From assembly GCA_910577295.1 (NCBI GenBank), contig CAJTLS010000013.1:1-64000 (forward strand): DNA of 64,000 nucleotides. The letters run 5' to 3'. The translations under genes were made by a program, and so were the position numbers. Numbering within the stretch: the stretch's first letter is position 1; every line of letters begins with the position of its first letter. Positions 52,253-62,041 of the stretch are shown one piece after another. Origin of the DNA: an uncultured Eubacterium sp. (GTDB taxonomy: Bacteria > Bacillota > Clostridia > Lachnospirales > Lachnospiraceae). The notes beneath the pieces are model-generated. The model ran no database searches. It worked only from the letters and a program-made list of their open reading frames with translations, and was not told the origin of the DNA.

Positions 52253-53617
52253 TTAGAAATTCATTATCGCGTCGCCATAGCGGAGGAATATAACAATCAT
52301 TGAAACGAGTACGACAAGAAACGTAGCAGGTACGGCCGCTTTACAATATCTTCCCCAGCCAATCTTGTGCCCCGCCTTCTCGGCAACCGATATGCCAACA
52401 ACGTTAGCTGACGCACCGATTGGCGTAGCGCTTCCTCCAATATCTGTTCCTATGGAAAGGCTCCATGCAAGAACATTCAAAAACGAGCCGGAACCTAAAC
52501 GGGCAATAACCGGCACCATCGTCGCCGCAAACGGAATATTGTCAATAAGCGCACTTGCAACAGCAGACAGCCATATAATAATCGCAATCATAATATAGGC
52601 GTTGCCACCGCTTAATTTTTCAATAAATCCGGCAATCATTTCCAAAATGCCAGTCTCCTCGAGCCCCCCGACGACAACAAATAGACCAATGAAAAACAAT
52701 AGTGTCTTATAATCTACCTTTTTTAATACTTCAAAACTGTCTCTGCCGGCAACAAATATAGTCAAAACAGCAACAAATACCCCAATCGTTGCTACCGTCA
52801 AGTGAGTTGCCGAATGAGATACCAACAGCACAACTGCAATAAGGAAAATCAATGTGCTGAGAATAAATCCTGTCCTATCTGTAATAATTTTGGAAGGATC
52901 CAACTCATCTTCGTTGATTGTTACATCACCCGATTGTTTTAACTCTTTTCGGAAAACGAAATAAAAATAAAAAATGATAAAAACCAAGCAGATTCCAGCT
53001 ATTAATCCGGTATTTGTTACAAAATCAAAAAACGTATAATTCATGGACGTTCCGATAATAATATTTGGCGGGTCGCCGCACATCGTTGCCGAGCCGCCCA
53101 GATTGGCACAAAATACTTCTGCTACAATAAAAGAGACCGGATTAAACTTTAACAACTGCGACAGCTTTATCGTAACCGCCGCCAAAAACAGAATCACCGT
53201 AATACTATCGATAAACATCGCTAAGAGAGCCGATAATATCATAAAAGTCACAAATATCGGAATCGTCTGGAAGCGGACTAATTTTGCAATTCTTAAACAA
53301 AGCCAGTCAAAAAATTTAACCCTCGCCATACCCTCTACCATAATCATCATACCAGCAATAAAAATAATCGTTGACCAGTTAATTCCCGATGACTCGCTCT
53401 CGGTGACCTGATACCAAAAGCCGCTGGTAAAAATACTTTTCACGTTCAGCACTTCCCAAATACCATCCACATCCCTCATGCAGATGCCAAAAACACCAAT
53501 CAGAGTCAGCACGCCACAGCCAAGCGTTACATAGTGCCGCTCGATTTTGTCCATAACAATTAATACAAACATAGCGATGAAAATAGCAACAGCCAAAAAC
53601 TCTGCAGTCAGTACCAT
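52253..53617 (-). CDS. ArsB/NhaD/SLC13-type ion transporter
   Basis: 454 residues with about eleven helices. Signatures: NWSTIIFIAGMMIMVEGMARV, GSATMCGDPPNIIIGTS (substrate-binding hairpin 1) and GGSATPIGASANVVG (hairpin 2), and NIPFAATMVPV. This is the ion-transporter (IT) superfamily; Na/H antiport, arsenite or dicarboxylate are all possible. It has its own promoter and a 120-nt leader. Confidence 0.88.
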   Translation of the reverse strand: MVLTAEFLAVAIFIAMFVLIVMDKIERHYVTLGCGVLTLIGVFGICMRDVDGIWEVLNVKSIFTSGFWYQVTESESSGINWSTIIFIAGMMIMVEGMARVKFFDWLCLRIAKLVRFQTIPIFVTFMILSALLAMFIDSITVILFLAAVTIKLSQLLKFNPVSFIVAEVFCANLGGSATMCGDPPNIIIGTSMNYTFFDFVTNTGLIAGICLVFIIFYFYFVFRKELKQSGDVTINEDELDPSKIITDRTGFILSTLIFLIAVVLLVSHSATHLTVATIGVFVAVLTIFVAGRDSFEVLKKVDYKTLLFFIGLFVVVGGLEETGILEMIAGFIEKLSGGNAYIMIAIIIWLSAVASALIDNIPFAATMVPVIARLGSGSFLNVLAWSLSIGTDIGGSATPIGASANVVGISVAEKAGHKIGWGRYCKAAVPATFLVVLVSMIVIFLRYGDAIMNF

Positions 53618-53738
53618 TTTTAATCCCTCCTATCCGTCTCACAAAAAAGGAGACAAATGCAACCTATCTTCATTTAGACCACATTGTCACCTTTAATCTT
53701 TTTGTTGAAACTGTTGTCTTTTCTACGACAACATCCTT

Positions 53739-53766
53739 ATTATACTCTCTTCTTTCAAAAAATCAA
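53739..53766 (-). promoter_or_regulatory. Promoter of the ion transporter
   Basis: Minus-strand TTGATT (53761-53766), a 16-nt spacer and TATAAT (53739-53744). The leader starts with a TGTTGTC/GACAACA hairpin. Gap 53618-53738 holds no other gene. Confidence 0.6.
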
Positions 53767-53810
53767 GTAAAAAATCCATCTATTTTTCATTATTCCCAAA
53801 ACTTCCCTCA

Positions 53811-54353
53811 CTACACTTCGTTTTCCACAACGTTATCAGACTCAGCCGGAGAGGAAGCCGCTTCTGCTGCAGACGAAGCTTCGTTTGAGGCCGCCTCCCT
53901 CCTCACATCGCGTACTCTCTCTTCGGTTGTTCCATCCTCTTCCTCTTCAAACAGCGAAGCGTGCTTTTTATGCTTTTCTTTCGCATGCAGAGCTGCTGCC
54001 GCCTTTGCCATCTGATACAAGTCGGAATCATACTCTGCCAGCTTCTTTTCATCATTAGGAGGTACGTGGTCTCCTTTTGAAATCCGTCTCGCGATTTCCA
54101 TCAGCTTCGCCAAATCTTCCATTCCCTCAGCAGCTTTCTTCGCCGACTCAGCCTGTTTCTCATACATCTCTTTCAGCTTCTCGGAGATTTCAACCGTAAC
54201 TCCTTTTTTGTCTTCGGTTGCTTTCCCCACCTCTTCTTTCTCCTCTGTCAGCTTACCTCCTGACACAATGGCTGCATCCTTTTCCTGACTCTTCTGATTG
54301 ATGTGTATCGTATTCCGGTTTTCATTAAACTCTGACGTTTTTGCGATTCTCAC
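53811..54353 (-). CDS. Highly charged hypothetical protein
   Basis: 180 residues, Glu/Lys/Ala-rich, no signal or membrane helix. A central conserved-looking part reads ARRISKGDHVPPNDEKKLAEYD (about 88-109, key words KGDHVPP and EYD) and is followed by YQMAKAAAALHAKEKHKKH. The C-terminal third is low-complexity acidic (SLFEEEEDG) then Ser/Ala. Possibly a cytoplasmic helical protein of Lachnospiraceae; I do not recognise a named family. Located alone, 36 nt after trpB2. Confidence 0.7.
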   Translation of the reverse strand: MRIAKTSEFNENRNTIHINQKSQEKDAAIVSGGKLTEEKEEVGKATEDKKGVTVEISEKLKEMYEKQAESAKKAAEGMEDLAKLMEIARRISKGDHVPPNDEKKLAEYDSDLYQMAKAAAALHAKEKHKKHASLFEEEEDGTTEERVRDVRREAASNEASSAAEAASSPAESDNVVENEV

Positions 54354-54389
54354 AACATCATACCTCCTCCCTAAACAGATTGTTTGTAA

Positions 54390-55772
54390 TTAGGCATTTA
54401 CTCCCGGAACTTTCGGTAATTTAGCAATACTTGCCGCAATTTCCTCTTCCTTAAGTTCATAATTCTCCATCTTTCCGTCATGGAATGCCTCATAAGCATA
54501 CATATCAAAGTACCCGGTTCCCGTCAAACCAAAGAGAATGGTTTTTTCCTCTCCCGTCTCCCGGCACTTCACTGCCTCATCTATGGCAACCCGAATCGCA
54601 TGACTGCTCTCCGGCGCCGGCAATATTCCTTCAACGCGCGCAAACTGCTCTGCCGCCTCGAATATTTCTGTCTGTTTGCGGCTTGTCGCTTCCATATAAC
54701 CATCTGCATAAAGCTGGGATAATACCGTACTCATTCCATGATAACGCAGACCGCCCGCATGATTTGGCGCTGGCATAAAGCTGCTGCCAAGCGTATACAT
54801 TTTTGCCAGTGGGCAAATCGCTCCTGTATCACAGAAATCATACGCATACGTTCCTCTTGTAAAACTTGGGCAAGAGGCCGGTTCTACAGCGATAATGCGA
54901 TAGTCAGCCTCGCCTCGTAATTTCTCTCCCATAAACGGCGCGATAAGCCCTCCTAAATTGGAACCGCCGCCGGCGCAGCCAATAATGATGTCCGGCTTCT
55001 CTCCGTATTTATCCAGCGCCAGCTTACTTTCCAATCCGATAATCGACTGGTGCAGCATAACCTGCGATAAAACCGAGCCAAGTACATAGCGGTAACCCTC
55101 CTGACTGACTGCCGCTTCAACCGCTTCCGAGATAGCGCAGCCAAGGCTTCCTCCCGTTCCGGGATGCTCTGCCAATATCTTACGTCCTACTTCCGTCTTA
55201 TCCGAAGGCGACGGCGTCACATTGGCCCCATATGTCCGCATTACCTCGCGGCGGAATGGTTTCTGCTCATAGGACACTTTTACCATGTACACCTGACAAT
55301 CCAATCCTAAATACGAACATGCCATAGATAAAGCGGTTCCCCACTGTCCGGCGCCCGTCTCCGTCGTTACGCCTTTCAATCCCTGTTTTTTGGCATAGTA
55401 CGCCTGCGCAATGGCCGAATTAAGTTTATGGCTCCCTGACGTGTTGTTTCCTTCAAATTTATAATAAATTTTTGCCGGCGTATCCAGATATTTTTCCAGA
55501 CAATACGCACGAACTAACGGCGCCGGCCGATACATTTTATAAAAATCAATAATTTCCTGTGGAATATCAATATAGGCGGTATCATTGTCTAATTCCTGCT
55601 TAGCTAATTCTTCACAAAAAACACTGCTGAGATCTTCTACTTTTAATTCCTTTCCCGTCGCCGGGTCTAAGAGCGGAGCTGGTTTATTTTTCATATCTGC
55701 GCGAACGTTGTACCACTGCTTTGGCATCTCATTTTCTTTCAAATAAATTTTGTATGGAATTTCTTTACTCAT
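54390..55772 (-). CDS. TrpB-like PLP-dependent enzyme (TrpB2)
   Basis: 460 residues. PLP-Lys segment EGNNTSGSHKLNSAIAQAYYAKK (Lys about 112), phosphate loop CAGGGSNLGG and GAGQWGTALSMAC. The length and N-terminal extension match TrpB2, a tryptophan synthase beta homologue usually not paired with TrpA. It may make tryptophan from serine and indole. No trpA or other trp gene is in the window, and no T-box was seen. Confidence 0.92.
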   Translation of the reverse strand: MSKEIPYKIYLKENEMPKQWYNVRADMKNKPAPLLDPATGKELKVEDLSSVFCEELAKQELDNDTAYIDIPQEIIDFYKMYRPAPLVRAYCLEKYLDTPAKIYYKFEGNNTSGSHKLNSAIAQAYYAKKQGLKGVTTETGAGQWGTALSMACSYLGLDCQVYMVKVSYEQKPFRREVMRTYGANVTPSPSDKTEVGRKILAEHPGTGGSLGCAISEAVEAAVSQEGYRYVLGSVLSQVMLHQSIIGLESKLALDKYGEKPDIIIGCAGGGSNLGGLIAPFMGEKLRGEADYRIIAVEPASCPSFTRGTYAYDFCDTGAICPLAKMYTLGSSFMPAPNHAGGLRYHGMSTVLSQLYADGYMEATSRKQTEIFEAAEQFARVEGILPAPESSHAIRVAIDEAVKCRETGEEKTILFGLTGTGYFDMYAYEAFHDGKMENYELKEEEIAASIAKLPKVPGVNA

Positions 55773-55916
55773 CCTTTACCTCATTTCTGCACTGCCTTTA
55801 TTGCTATCGTATGTTTGTGCCGCAGTGCCGGCACAACTGCTGTAATCGGTTTTTCTGATTTTTTAACACTCTTATTCATTATAGCGAAAACAGGGGAAAA
55901 AATCTACTTCAATTTT

Positions 55917-56798
55917 CTATTTGTTCCTGTCGCAGTACTGCTCTTTTACATATTGGTACAGACTTCTGGCGGCAGGCGCCATATATTCTCTGCTTAGCGC
56001 CGCAAGTCCAATGATACGAAATGCTTCTTCCGCAAGCGGATACGAATCCACTTCATAGGGAATATCATTCATTACCATCTCCGGCATTAGGCAAATACCA
56101 AAACCGTTCGCCACCATGGCAATCGTCGAGAGGTCATCGACTACATGATAGTGTGATTCTACATTCAGATTATTTTCTTTTAAAAATTTCTGTATGTCGG
56201 CGTCCGTGCTCTCACGCTGGGTAACAAACTGGCAGTCGCGCAAATCTTCAACCGTCACCCACTTGCCATCTTTACTAATTTTTGTTCCCTTGGGAACGAT
56301 ACAGAGCAGAGGGTCTTTATACAACGGTTCTATTGGGATGTCACCGGCGCTTGACACGGATAAAAAGCCAAAATCCACAATACCGTTTTTTATCCAATAA
56401 GCTACATCATCATAAGTTCCCTGAAAAACCTCAATCGTTATCGCCGGATACATTTTCTGAAAGCCGTGCATCAATTCCGGCATCCAGTTCGTACATACAC
56501 TGGAAAAACATCCAACCTTGACCTTACCCTGCTTTAAACCGTTAAATTCTGCGATTGCCTGCTGCAAGCTCTCGTCACTATTTAAAACTGCATTTACAAA
56601 CGGAAGAAGACGCTCACCATAATTGGTCAGCGTCACTCCATTTTTACCTCTATTAAATAAGGAAAAACCTAATTCTGATTCCAATGCAGAAATGCCATGA
56701 CTAATCGCTGATGGCGTTAGTCCAAGCAAGTCTGCTGCCTTGCGAAAGCTTCCCTGTTCGGCAACCGTCTTAAATACCTGATAGCTGATTAAAGTCAT
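55917..56798 (-). CDS. LysR-type transcriptional regulator
   Basis: 293 residues from ATG 56798 (GGAG 6 nt upstream). N-terminal winged HTH: FKTVAEQGSFRKAADLLGLT and ISHGISALE. The effector domain follows (VKVGCFSSVCTNWMPELM). It is 28 nt downstream of porB on the same strand, so it is likely the last gene of the POR transcript, and may control the POR operon or nearby genes. Confidence 0.9.
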   Translation of the reverse strand: MTLISYQVFKTVAEQGSFRKAADLLGLTPSAISHGISALESELGFSLFNRGKNGVTLTNYGERLLPFVNAVLNSDESLQQAIAEFNGLKQGKVKVGCFSSVCTNWMPELMHGFQKMYPAITIEVFQGTYDDVAYWIKNGIVDFGFLSVSSAGDIPIEPLYKDPLLCIVPKGTKISKDGKWVTVEDLRDCQFVTQRESTDADIQKFLKENNLNVESHYHVVDDLSTIAMVANGFGICLMPEMVMNDIPYEVDSYPLAEEAFRIIGLAALSREYMAPAARSLYQYVKEQYCDRNK

Positions 56799-56826
56799 AA
56801 ACCTCTCCGTCCTTTTTTCTTCTGTT

Positions 56827-57771
56827 CTATCTGCGGTTGCACTTATAGAGCAAGTCCTCCCAACGGCGATCCACCTCTGCCTGAAACTGCTCAATCAATG
56901 CTTCGTTTCCCGGTTTAAACAAGTGCTTAAAACGCCCCTGTGCCCGAAGAAAATCTTCAATTGGCAGTTTTTTCTTCGGCTCATAATTGAGTGTCCATGT
57001 ACCGTGGGAAACTTCAAACATCGGCCAATAACAAGTCTCTACCGCCAATTTACATATCTCCATAATCTCAGCAGTATCATAACGCCAGCCGCGTGGACAC
57101 GGAGTCATTACATTCAGAAAACTAGCGCCCTCTGTATAGATGGCTTTCTCTGCTTTCCGATGTATATCCATAAAATTTGCAGTCAATGTCGTCTGTGCAA
57201 CATAGGCGACATCATGTTCTGTAATTATACTCGCCAAATCTTTTCGGTTCTGCATCTTGCCATTTGATTTTTTCCCTACCGGCGTCGTCGTCGTATCTGC
57301 AAATTTAGGAGTAGCGGAAGAACGCTGAATTCCGGTATTCATATAGGCGCCGTTATCATAACAGACGTAAACCAAATCATGTCCCCGCTCCATTGCTCCG
57401 GACAACGATTGAAAACCGATATCATACGTTCCCCCATCTCCTCCAAACGCAATGAATTTATACGTTTCGTCTTTCGGCAGCTTACCTTTTTTCTTCAGCA
57501 CCCGATAGGCGGTTTCCACACCACTCAAAGTTGCGCCGGCATTCTCAAACGCATTGTGGATATAACTATCTTCCCATGCCGTATAAGGATACATAAAAGA
57601 AGATACTTCCAGACACCCTGTCGCATTGGCGATAACCGCATGGTCTTCTTCGTGCAGGGCACGAAGGACAGCGCGAACAGCGATAGTCGCACCACATCCG
57701 GCACACATACGATGCCCCGGAGCTAACCTCTCCGGCTTTTCCATCATAGTCTTTAAACTGTAATCGCTCAT
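56827..57771 (-). CDS. porB: Pyruvate (2-oxoacid):ferredoxin oxidoreductase, beta subunit
   Basis: 314 residues. The TPP motif is GGDGGTYDIG with CYDNGAYMNTGIQ; Cys in HRMCAGCGATI and ATGCLEV are likely ligands for the 4Fe-4S cluster. The complex converts pyruvate and CoA to acetyl-CoA, CO2 and reduced ferredoxin. 2-ketoisovalerate specificity cannot be excluded. Four-subunit order here is gamma, delta, alpha, beta. Confidence 0.93.
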   Translation of the reverse strand: MSDYSLKTMMEKPERLAPGHRMCAGCGATIAVRAVLRALHEEDHAVIANATGCLEVSSFMYPYTAWEDSYIHNAFENAGATLSGVETAYRVLKKKGKLPKDETYKFIAFGGDGGTYDIGFQSLSGAMERGHDLVYVCYDNGAYMNTGIQRSSATPKFADTTTTPVGKKSNGKMQNRKDLASIITEHDVAYVAQTTLTANFMDIHRKAEKAIYTEGASFLNVMTPCPRGWRYDTAEIMEICKLAVETCYWPMFEVSHGTWTLNYEPKKKLPIEDFLRAQGRFKHLFKPGNEALIEQFQAEVDRRWEDLLYKCNRR

Positions 57772-57775
57772 ATCT

Positions 57776-58957
57776 CTATCCCCTCAATCCTACATATTTG
57801 TACTCTTCGATTTCCTTACCTTCCGTGATAAGCGCCTCTAGTTCTTCAAACACCTGCGCAGCGTCATCCACCGTAAAGTCACGTCCGGCCAGTCCGTAAA
57901 TATAATTGATCGCTTCTATCATCACTTTGTTCTTAAACAACGCCGCCTTTGTCTCACTTCCCAATGGCCCGCCATTTCCATTATAACTTTCACATCTGTC
58001 CATAATCGCTACTGCCTTGCAGTTCTTCAATACTTCCGCAATCTCTGCTGACGGGAATGGACGAAAGACTCGAAGTTTAAGCACCCCGACTTTCTTTCCC
58101 TGTGCGCGGAGTTCGTCGACTGCTTCTTTCGCTGTTCCTGCCGCAGAGCCGATAAGCATCATAATATAATCTGCATCCGCAGTTTTGTATTCTTCAAAAT
58201 AAGTAAAGCCTCTTCCGGTAAGCTGTCTGTATTTTTCCGCCACATCTGCAATTACTTCTTTGGCATTTTCTAACGCTATCTCCTGATTTTTACGCGCCTC
58301 CATGACATAATTGGAAACCGAATACGGCCCCACGGCAATTGGTTTGCCGGCATTCAGCAAAAATTCTTCCGGTTCATACTCTCCGACAAAATCTTTCACC
58401 GACTTATCCTCCAGCAAAACTATATTCTCAACTGCATGGCTCGTAATAAAACCGTCCTGACATATCATGACCGGAAGATGTACCGATGGGTTTTCCGCAA
58501 TCGGATATGCCTGAATAAAATTATCATATACCTCCTGATTGTTCTCAGCATAAATCTGTATCCATCCGGTATCTCTGGCTCCCATCCCATCCGTATGATC
58601 GCAGTTAATGTTAATCGGCCCGGACAGCGTGCGGTTAACAAGCGCAAGTACCAATGGCATCCGGTTCGACGCCGCCAGCAGTAACTCTTCCCACATCAAC
58701 GCCAAGCCCGCTGACGAAGTAGCTGTCAGACTTCTTGCTCCGGCTGCTTCTGCTCCTATCGTTGCACTCATGGAAGAATGCTCGCTCTCCACCGGAATAA
58801 ACTCCGTATCCATCTCGCCATTGGCTATGTACGTCGATACCATCTGTGGAATCTCCGTTGACGGAGTAATGGGAAAGGCAGGCATTACATCTGGATTTAT
58901 TTGACGGATAGCGTAGGCGACAGCCTCGTTTCCTGACATACGTTCTTTAATTCCCAT
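57776..58957 (-). CDS. porA: Pyruvate (2-oxoacid):ferredoxin oxidoreductase, alpha subunit
   Basis: 393 residues. Opening GNEAVAYAIRQINPDVMPAFPITPSTEIPQ (key words NEAVA and AFPITPSTE) and EGNGGPLGSETKAALF-like YNGNGGPLGSE are typical of PorA/VorB alpha. It has the pyrimidine-binding TPP half and the substrate end of the enzyme. It starts at the base where the delta subunit gene ends, and porB follows 4 nt later. Confidence 0.94.
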   Translation of the reverse strand: MGIKERMSGNEAVAYAIRQINPDVMPAFPITPSTEIPQMVSTYIANGEMDTEFIPVESEHSSMSATIGAEAAGARSLTATSSAGLALMWEELLLAASNRMPLVLALVNRTLSGPININCDHTDGMGARDTGWIQIYAENNQEVYDNFIQAYPIAENPSVHLPVMICQDGFITSHAVENIVLLEDKSVKDFVGEYEPEEFLLNAGKPIAVGPYSVSNYVMEARKNQEIALENAKEVIADVAEKYRQLTGRGFTYFEEYKTADADYIMMLIGSAAGTAKEAVDELRAQGKKVGVLKLRVFRPFPSAEIAEVLKNCKAVAIMDRCESYNGNGGPLGSETKAALFKNKVMIEAINYIYGLAGRDFTVDDAAQVFEELEALITEGKEIEEYKYVGLRG

Positions 58958-59262
58958 CAGATATTCCCCTCCTTCATCTCAATAGCCCCAAATGGACATG
59001 ATTTGGCACAAATCCCGCAGCCTTTGCAGTGGTCATAGTCAAACTCCAACCGTTTTCCATCTTTTACCGGAATGCAGCTATCTGGACAGACCGGCGCACA
59101 CAACAGGCATTGTTTACACTTGTCTTTTATAAGTACGGGCGTATTCGTTCTCCACTCTCCGGTATTAAAAAGTTTGGACGTTCCGCCATTAAAAATCATC
59201 AGACCCTCAGTTAAATCCTGATGAGGCGTCGTTTCATTAATTTTTGATACATCGGTTCTCAT
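58957..59262 (-). CDS. porD: Pyruvate:ferredoxin oxidoreductase, delta (ferredoxin-like) subunit
   Basis: 101 residues from ATG 59262 (GGAGG 6 nt upstream). Two 4Fe-4S motifs: CKQCLLCAPVCPDSCIP (about 47-63) and CKGCGICAKSCPFGAIEM (about 78-95). It carries electrons from the TPP site to free ferredoxin. A longer frame starting at 59295 overlaps the gamma gene. Confidence 0.94.
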   Translation of the reverse strand: MRTDVSKINETTPHQDLTEGLMIFNGGTSKLFNTGEWRTNTPVLIKDKCKQCLLCAPVCPDSCIPVKDGKRLEFDYDHCKGCGICAKSCPFGAIEMKEGNI

Positions 59263-59284
59263 GTTATCCTCCATTCCATTTACT

Positions 59285-59881
59285 CTATGCTTCATCTCTC
59301 ATTATATCTTGTTCCACTTCGTCAAAAGCACGCTCCAGTGCTTTCATATTTCCCTCTATCACTTCCGGCTTCTTGGCAAACTTATGCTCATAAGACGCAC
59401 GCATTTCCTGAATAAACTTCTCCCTTTCCATCACCCTGCTGACGGCAACCGTAGCTGCAAGCATAGGCGAATTGGGGAAATTCTTTCCTAATGTTTCCAC
59501 GGAAATCTTTCGGGCGTCTACCGTATAGACGCGCCCCTTATATCCCCGCAGTTTATCCGCCACATCCTTGCGCTTCTTCGGGGTATTAATAATAATTGCC
59601 CCCTCTGTCTTTAATCCTGCTGTTACATCTACGGAATCCAAAAGAGTTTCATCTACTACAACGACAAAATCCGGTGTATAAATATTGGAATGCACCCGAA
59701 TCACATCTTCACTGATGCGATTGTAAGCGGTAATCGGCGCACCCATCCGCTCCGGGCCATACTCTGGAAACCCTTGAACATTGCGTCCAGTTTTGAACGC
59801 CACGTCCGCCAATAAAAGCGCCGCTGTCTTGGCTCCCTGACCTCCTCTGCCGTGCCACCTTATTTCTATTCCGTTCTTCAT
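59285..59881 (-). CDS. porG: Pyruvate:ferredoxin oxidoreductase, gamma subunit
   Basis: 198 residues. N-terminal EIRWHGRGGQGAKTAALLLA is the gamma-subunit signature (CoA site region), followed by FPEYGPERMGAPITAYNRIS and VVVDETLLDS. First gene of the POR operon, with AAGGAG upstream and a promoter at 59937-59964. Clear call. Confidence 0.94.
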   Translation of the reverse strand: MKNGIEIRWHGRGGQGAKTAALLLADVAFKTGRNVQGFPEYGPERMGAPITAYNRISEDVIRVHSNIYTPDFVVVVDETLLDSVDVTAGLKTEGAIIINTPKKRKDVADKLRGYKGRVYTVDARKISVETLGKNFPNSPMLAATVAVSRVMEREKFIQEMRASYEHKFAKKPEVIEGNMKALERAFDEVEQDIMRDEA

Positions 59882-59936
59882 AACGAATCTTCTCCTTATC
59901 TTTCTTCTTATTTCTATAATTTTTTCAGCATATTTT

Positions 59937-59964
59937 ATTATAGCGCAGTCTCATGAAATGTAAA
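59937..59964 (-). promoter_or_regulatory. Promoter of the POR operon
   Basis: Minus-strand TTTACA (59959-59964), a 16-nt spacer and TATAAT (59937-59942). The start codon lies about 55 nt downstream. Confidence 0.65.
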
Positions 59965-60033
59965 GAGAAAATGATTAAATCTTTTCATTTAAAAAGTGAA
60001 TTCAATTCATTCTAAACATATGCAATAAAGAGG

Positions 60034-60062
60034 TTGGAATATATTTGAAAATAAGGTATACT
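60034..60062 (+). promoter_or_regulatory. Promoter of the HD-GYP gene
   Basis: TTGGAA (60034-60039), a 17-nt spacer, TATACT (60057-60062). Divergent from the POR promoter. A tiny frame ATG-CAC-AAT-GAT-TAA at 60092 overlaps the real start at 60099. Confidence 0.55.
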
Positions 60063-60098
60063 ATTTTTAGACAAGTGTAAGGAGAGATAAGATGCACA

Positions 60099-61202
60099 AT
60101 GATTAAGCGCTATTATGTCCGCACTTCCAAATTAAAGGAAGGCATGAGAATTGACCAATCCGTGATTGACCGTATGGACCGCACCTTAATTGTCCGTGGT
60201 TCCATTTTAGACGCCTACACGATTGAGGCGCTACGCAATCGGGGCATTCACGGTGTGTACATAAGCGAAGGAGAAGAGGATCCGGAACCGGAAAGAAAAG
60301 AAAAACCTCTTCCTCCTTTAGTGCGCCATAATATTGAAAAACATCGAACCGAAGATCCTGCTAAAGTGCATTTGTCAGAAAGTGTAAAAAAGCGTGTATC
60401 GGAAGGTATTCAATATCTATATAATAATTCTGACGCCCCAGAGTTTACTACGACATCAACTAAAATCACTAACGACCTAATTAAAGCCATTAACAATAAT
60501 AATGCTTTAGCAGTGGACATCAGTGCTTTAAAAACAAGTGATGAATATACTTTTAAACACAGCGTTGATGTAGCCACAATATCTATGGTAATTGCCCGCA
60601 ACTTGGGAATGTCGGAACAAGATGTTTATAATATTGGAATTGCAGGACTTCTGCATGATATGGGCAAGGCAAAGATACCACCGGATATTTTAAATAAACC
60701 AGCTCGTCTCACAGATGAGGAATTTGAAGTGATGAAAAAACATTCCGAGCTCGGATATGAGATATTGAAACATAAAAAAGAAATTCATGTACCCATTTCA
60801 CTTGCGGTACTACAGCATCACGAAAAGATGAATGGCAACGGATATCCTTTCGGCTATCGGGAAGACAAAATATGCCCGTATGCAAAAATCCTCTCCGTAG
60901 CAGATGTTTACGATGCGCTTGTAACAGAACGCCCTTACAAAAAATCATTTTCGCAACGCACTGCCGTAGAGATGATTATGTCTATGACCGCCGAGTTAGA
61001 CATCACTGCTATGCGGAGTTTTATGGAAAGCGTCATTTTGTATCCGGTTGATACAATTGTTCAACTGAGTAACGGCGAAGATGCAAAAGTCGTTGAAAAT
61101 AAACCTCATTCCGTATTGCGCCCATCCGTCGTCGGACTGACCAGCGGTACGTTATATAATCTGGCGGATGATTTATCCTGCGCTAATATTGTTATTTTAT
61201 AA
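60099..61202 (+). CDS. HD-GYP domain cyclic-di-GMP phosphodiesterase-like protein
   Basis: 367 residues. An N-terminal DUF3391-like domain (about 1-90) has VRTSKLKEGMRIDQSV. The HD-GYP core (about 135-300) shows HSVDVATISMVIA, LLHDMGKAKIPPDILNKPA and LQHHEKMNGNGYPFG (HD and GYP). It probably hydrolyses c-di-GMP; no receiver domain is present. A small C-terminal beta domain follows. Start ATG 60099 is 12 nt after AAGGAG, rather far, and a 4-codon frame overlaps it. Confidence 0.92.
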   Translation: MIKRYYVRTSKLKEGMRIDQSVIDRMDRTLIVRGSILDAYTIEALRNRGIHGVYISEGEEDPEPERKEKPLPPLVRHNIEKHRTEDPAKVHLSESVKKRVSEGIQYLYNNSDAPEFTTTSTKITNDLIKAINNNNALAVDISALKTSDEYTFKHSVDVATISMVIARNLGMSEQDVYNIGIAGLLHDMGKAKIPPDILNKPARLTDEEFEVMKKHSELGYEILKHKKEIHVPISLAVLQHHEKMNGNGYPFGYREDKICPYAKILSVADVYDALVTERPYKKSFSQRTAVEMIMSMTAELDITAMRSFMESVILYPVDTIVQLSNGEDAKVVENKPHSVLRPSVVGLTSGTLYNLADDLSCANIVIL

Positions 61203-61278
61203 AGCCCTGACGCTGTGTTACTTATTCTGTTTTTATTATACCAATGTTGTTTAAACGGACTGAAATTAGATTTTCTAT

Positions 61279-61305
61279 AAAAAAAGGAGCGGATTTTTCC
61301 GCCCC
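61279..61305 (-). terminator. Terminator after the cyclophilin gene
   Basis: Minus-strand GGGGCGGA pairs with TCCGCTCC (one G-U pair), followed by seven T (61279-61285). Confidence 0.75.
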
Positions 61306-61318
61306 TCTTTAAAATCTG

Positions 61319-61930
61319 TTAGTCAGTCATTTTAATACTTTCAATCACCGGCTGGTGATTTTTTTGTACCGCCCCCAGCTGCGAAACAGCCTGCGTTCCT
61401 TTGGCAATTACATCTGCACAAATCTTATCTACATGTTCCATCCCTTCCGTTACCTTGCCAAACGCCGCATATTGTCCGTCCAGATATGTGCTGTCTTTTA
61501 ACACAATAAAGAATTGGGAGCTGCCACTGTCATAATCATTCGAACGCGCCATGGAAATTACTCCCTTTTTGTGGGATATATTATTGTCGACACCATTACT
61601 TTTAAATTCTCCTTTGATCGTTTCTTTTGAGCCTCCGGTTCCATCTCCTTTCGGGTCTCCGCCCTGTACGACAAAATCTTTTATAATCCGGTGAAAGGTC
61701 AGTCCGTCATAAAAACCCTCATTTACCAGTTTCGCAAAGTTTGCCACCGTAACCGGCGCCGTATCTGCATCCAGTTCCAACTTAATTGTGCCATAATCCT
61801 TTACTTTCATCTCGGCATGGTGAGTGCCGGAGGAAAAGTCTGTATCCGATGAAGCGGAACTGCCGCCGCAGGCACTAAGACAACATACAACAAGAGTCAG
61901 CGTCATTACTATCGTCACTAATCGTTTCAT
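61319..61930 (-). CDS. Peptidyl-prolyl isomerase, cyclophilin-type lipoprotein
   Basis: 203 residues. Signal with lipobox CCLSAC (Cys about 21). Cyclophilin motifs: FHRIIKDFVVQGGDP, GSSQFFIVLKD, and FGKVTEGMEHVDKI. It helps folding of exported proteins at the outer face of the membrane. GGAG-type RBS. Confidence 0.93.
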   Translation of the reverse strand: MKRLVTIVMTLTLVVCCLSACGGSSASSDTDFSSGTHHAEMKVKDYGTIKLELDADTAPVTVANFAKLVNEGFYDGLTFHRIIKDFVVQGGDPKGDGTGGSKETIKGEFKSNGVDNNISHKKGVISMARSNDYDSGSSQFFIVLKDSTYLDGQYAAFGKVTEGMEHVDKICADVIAKGTQAVSQLGAVQKNHQPVIESIKMTD

Positions 61931-62041
61931 TTTTTTATCTCCTTATTTCTTCCTTTATCCGTTCCTGTCACTCGTAAAAAATTCGGGAACATTCTTATTA
62001 TAATGGATGTCTTTGTGATTGGCAAGAGGCAGAATCCACGC

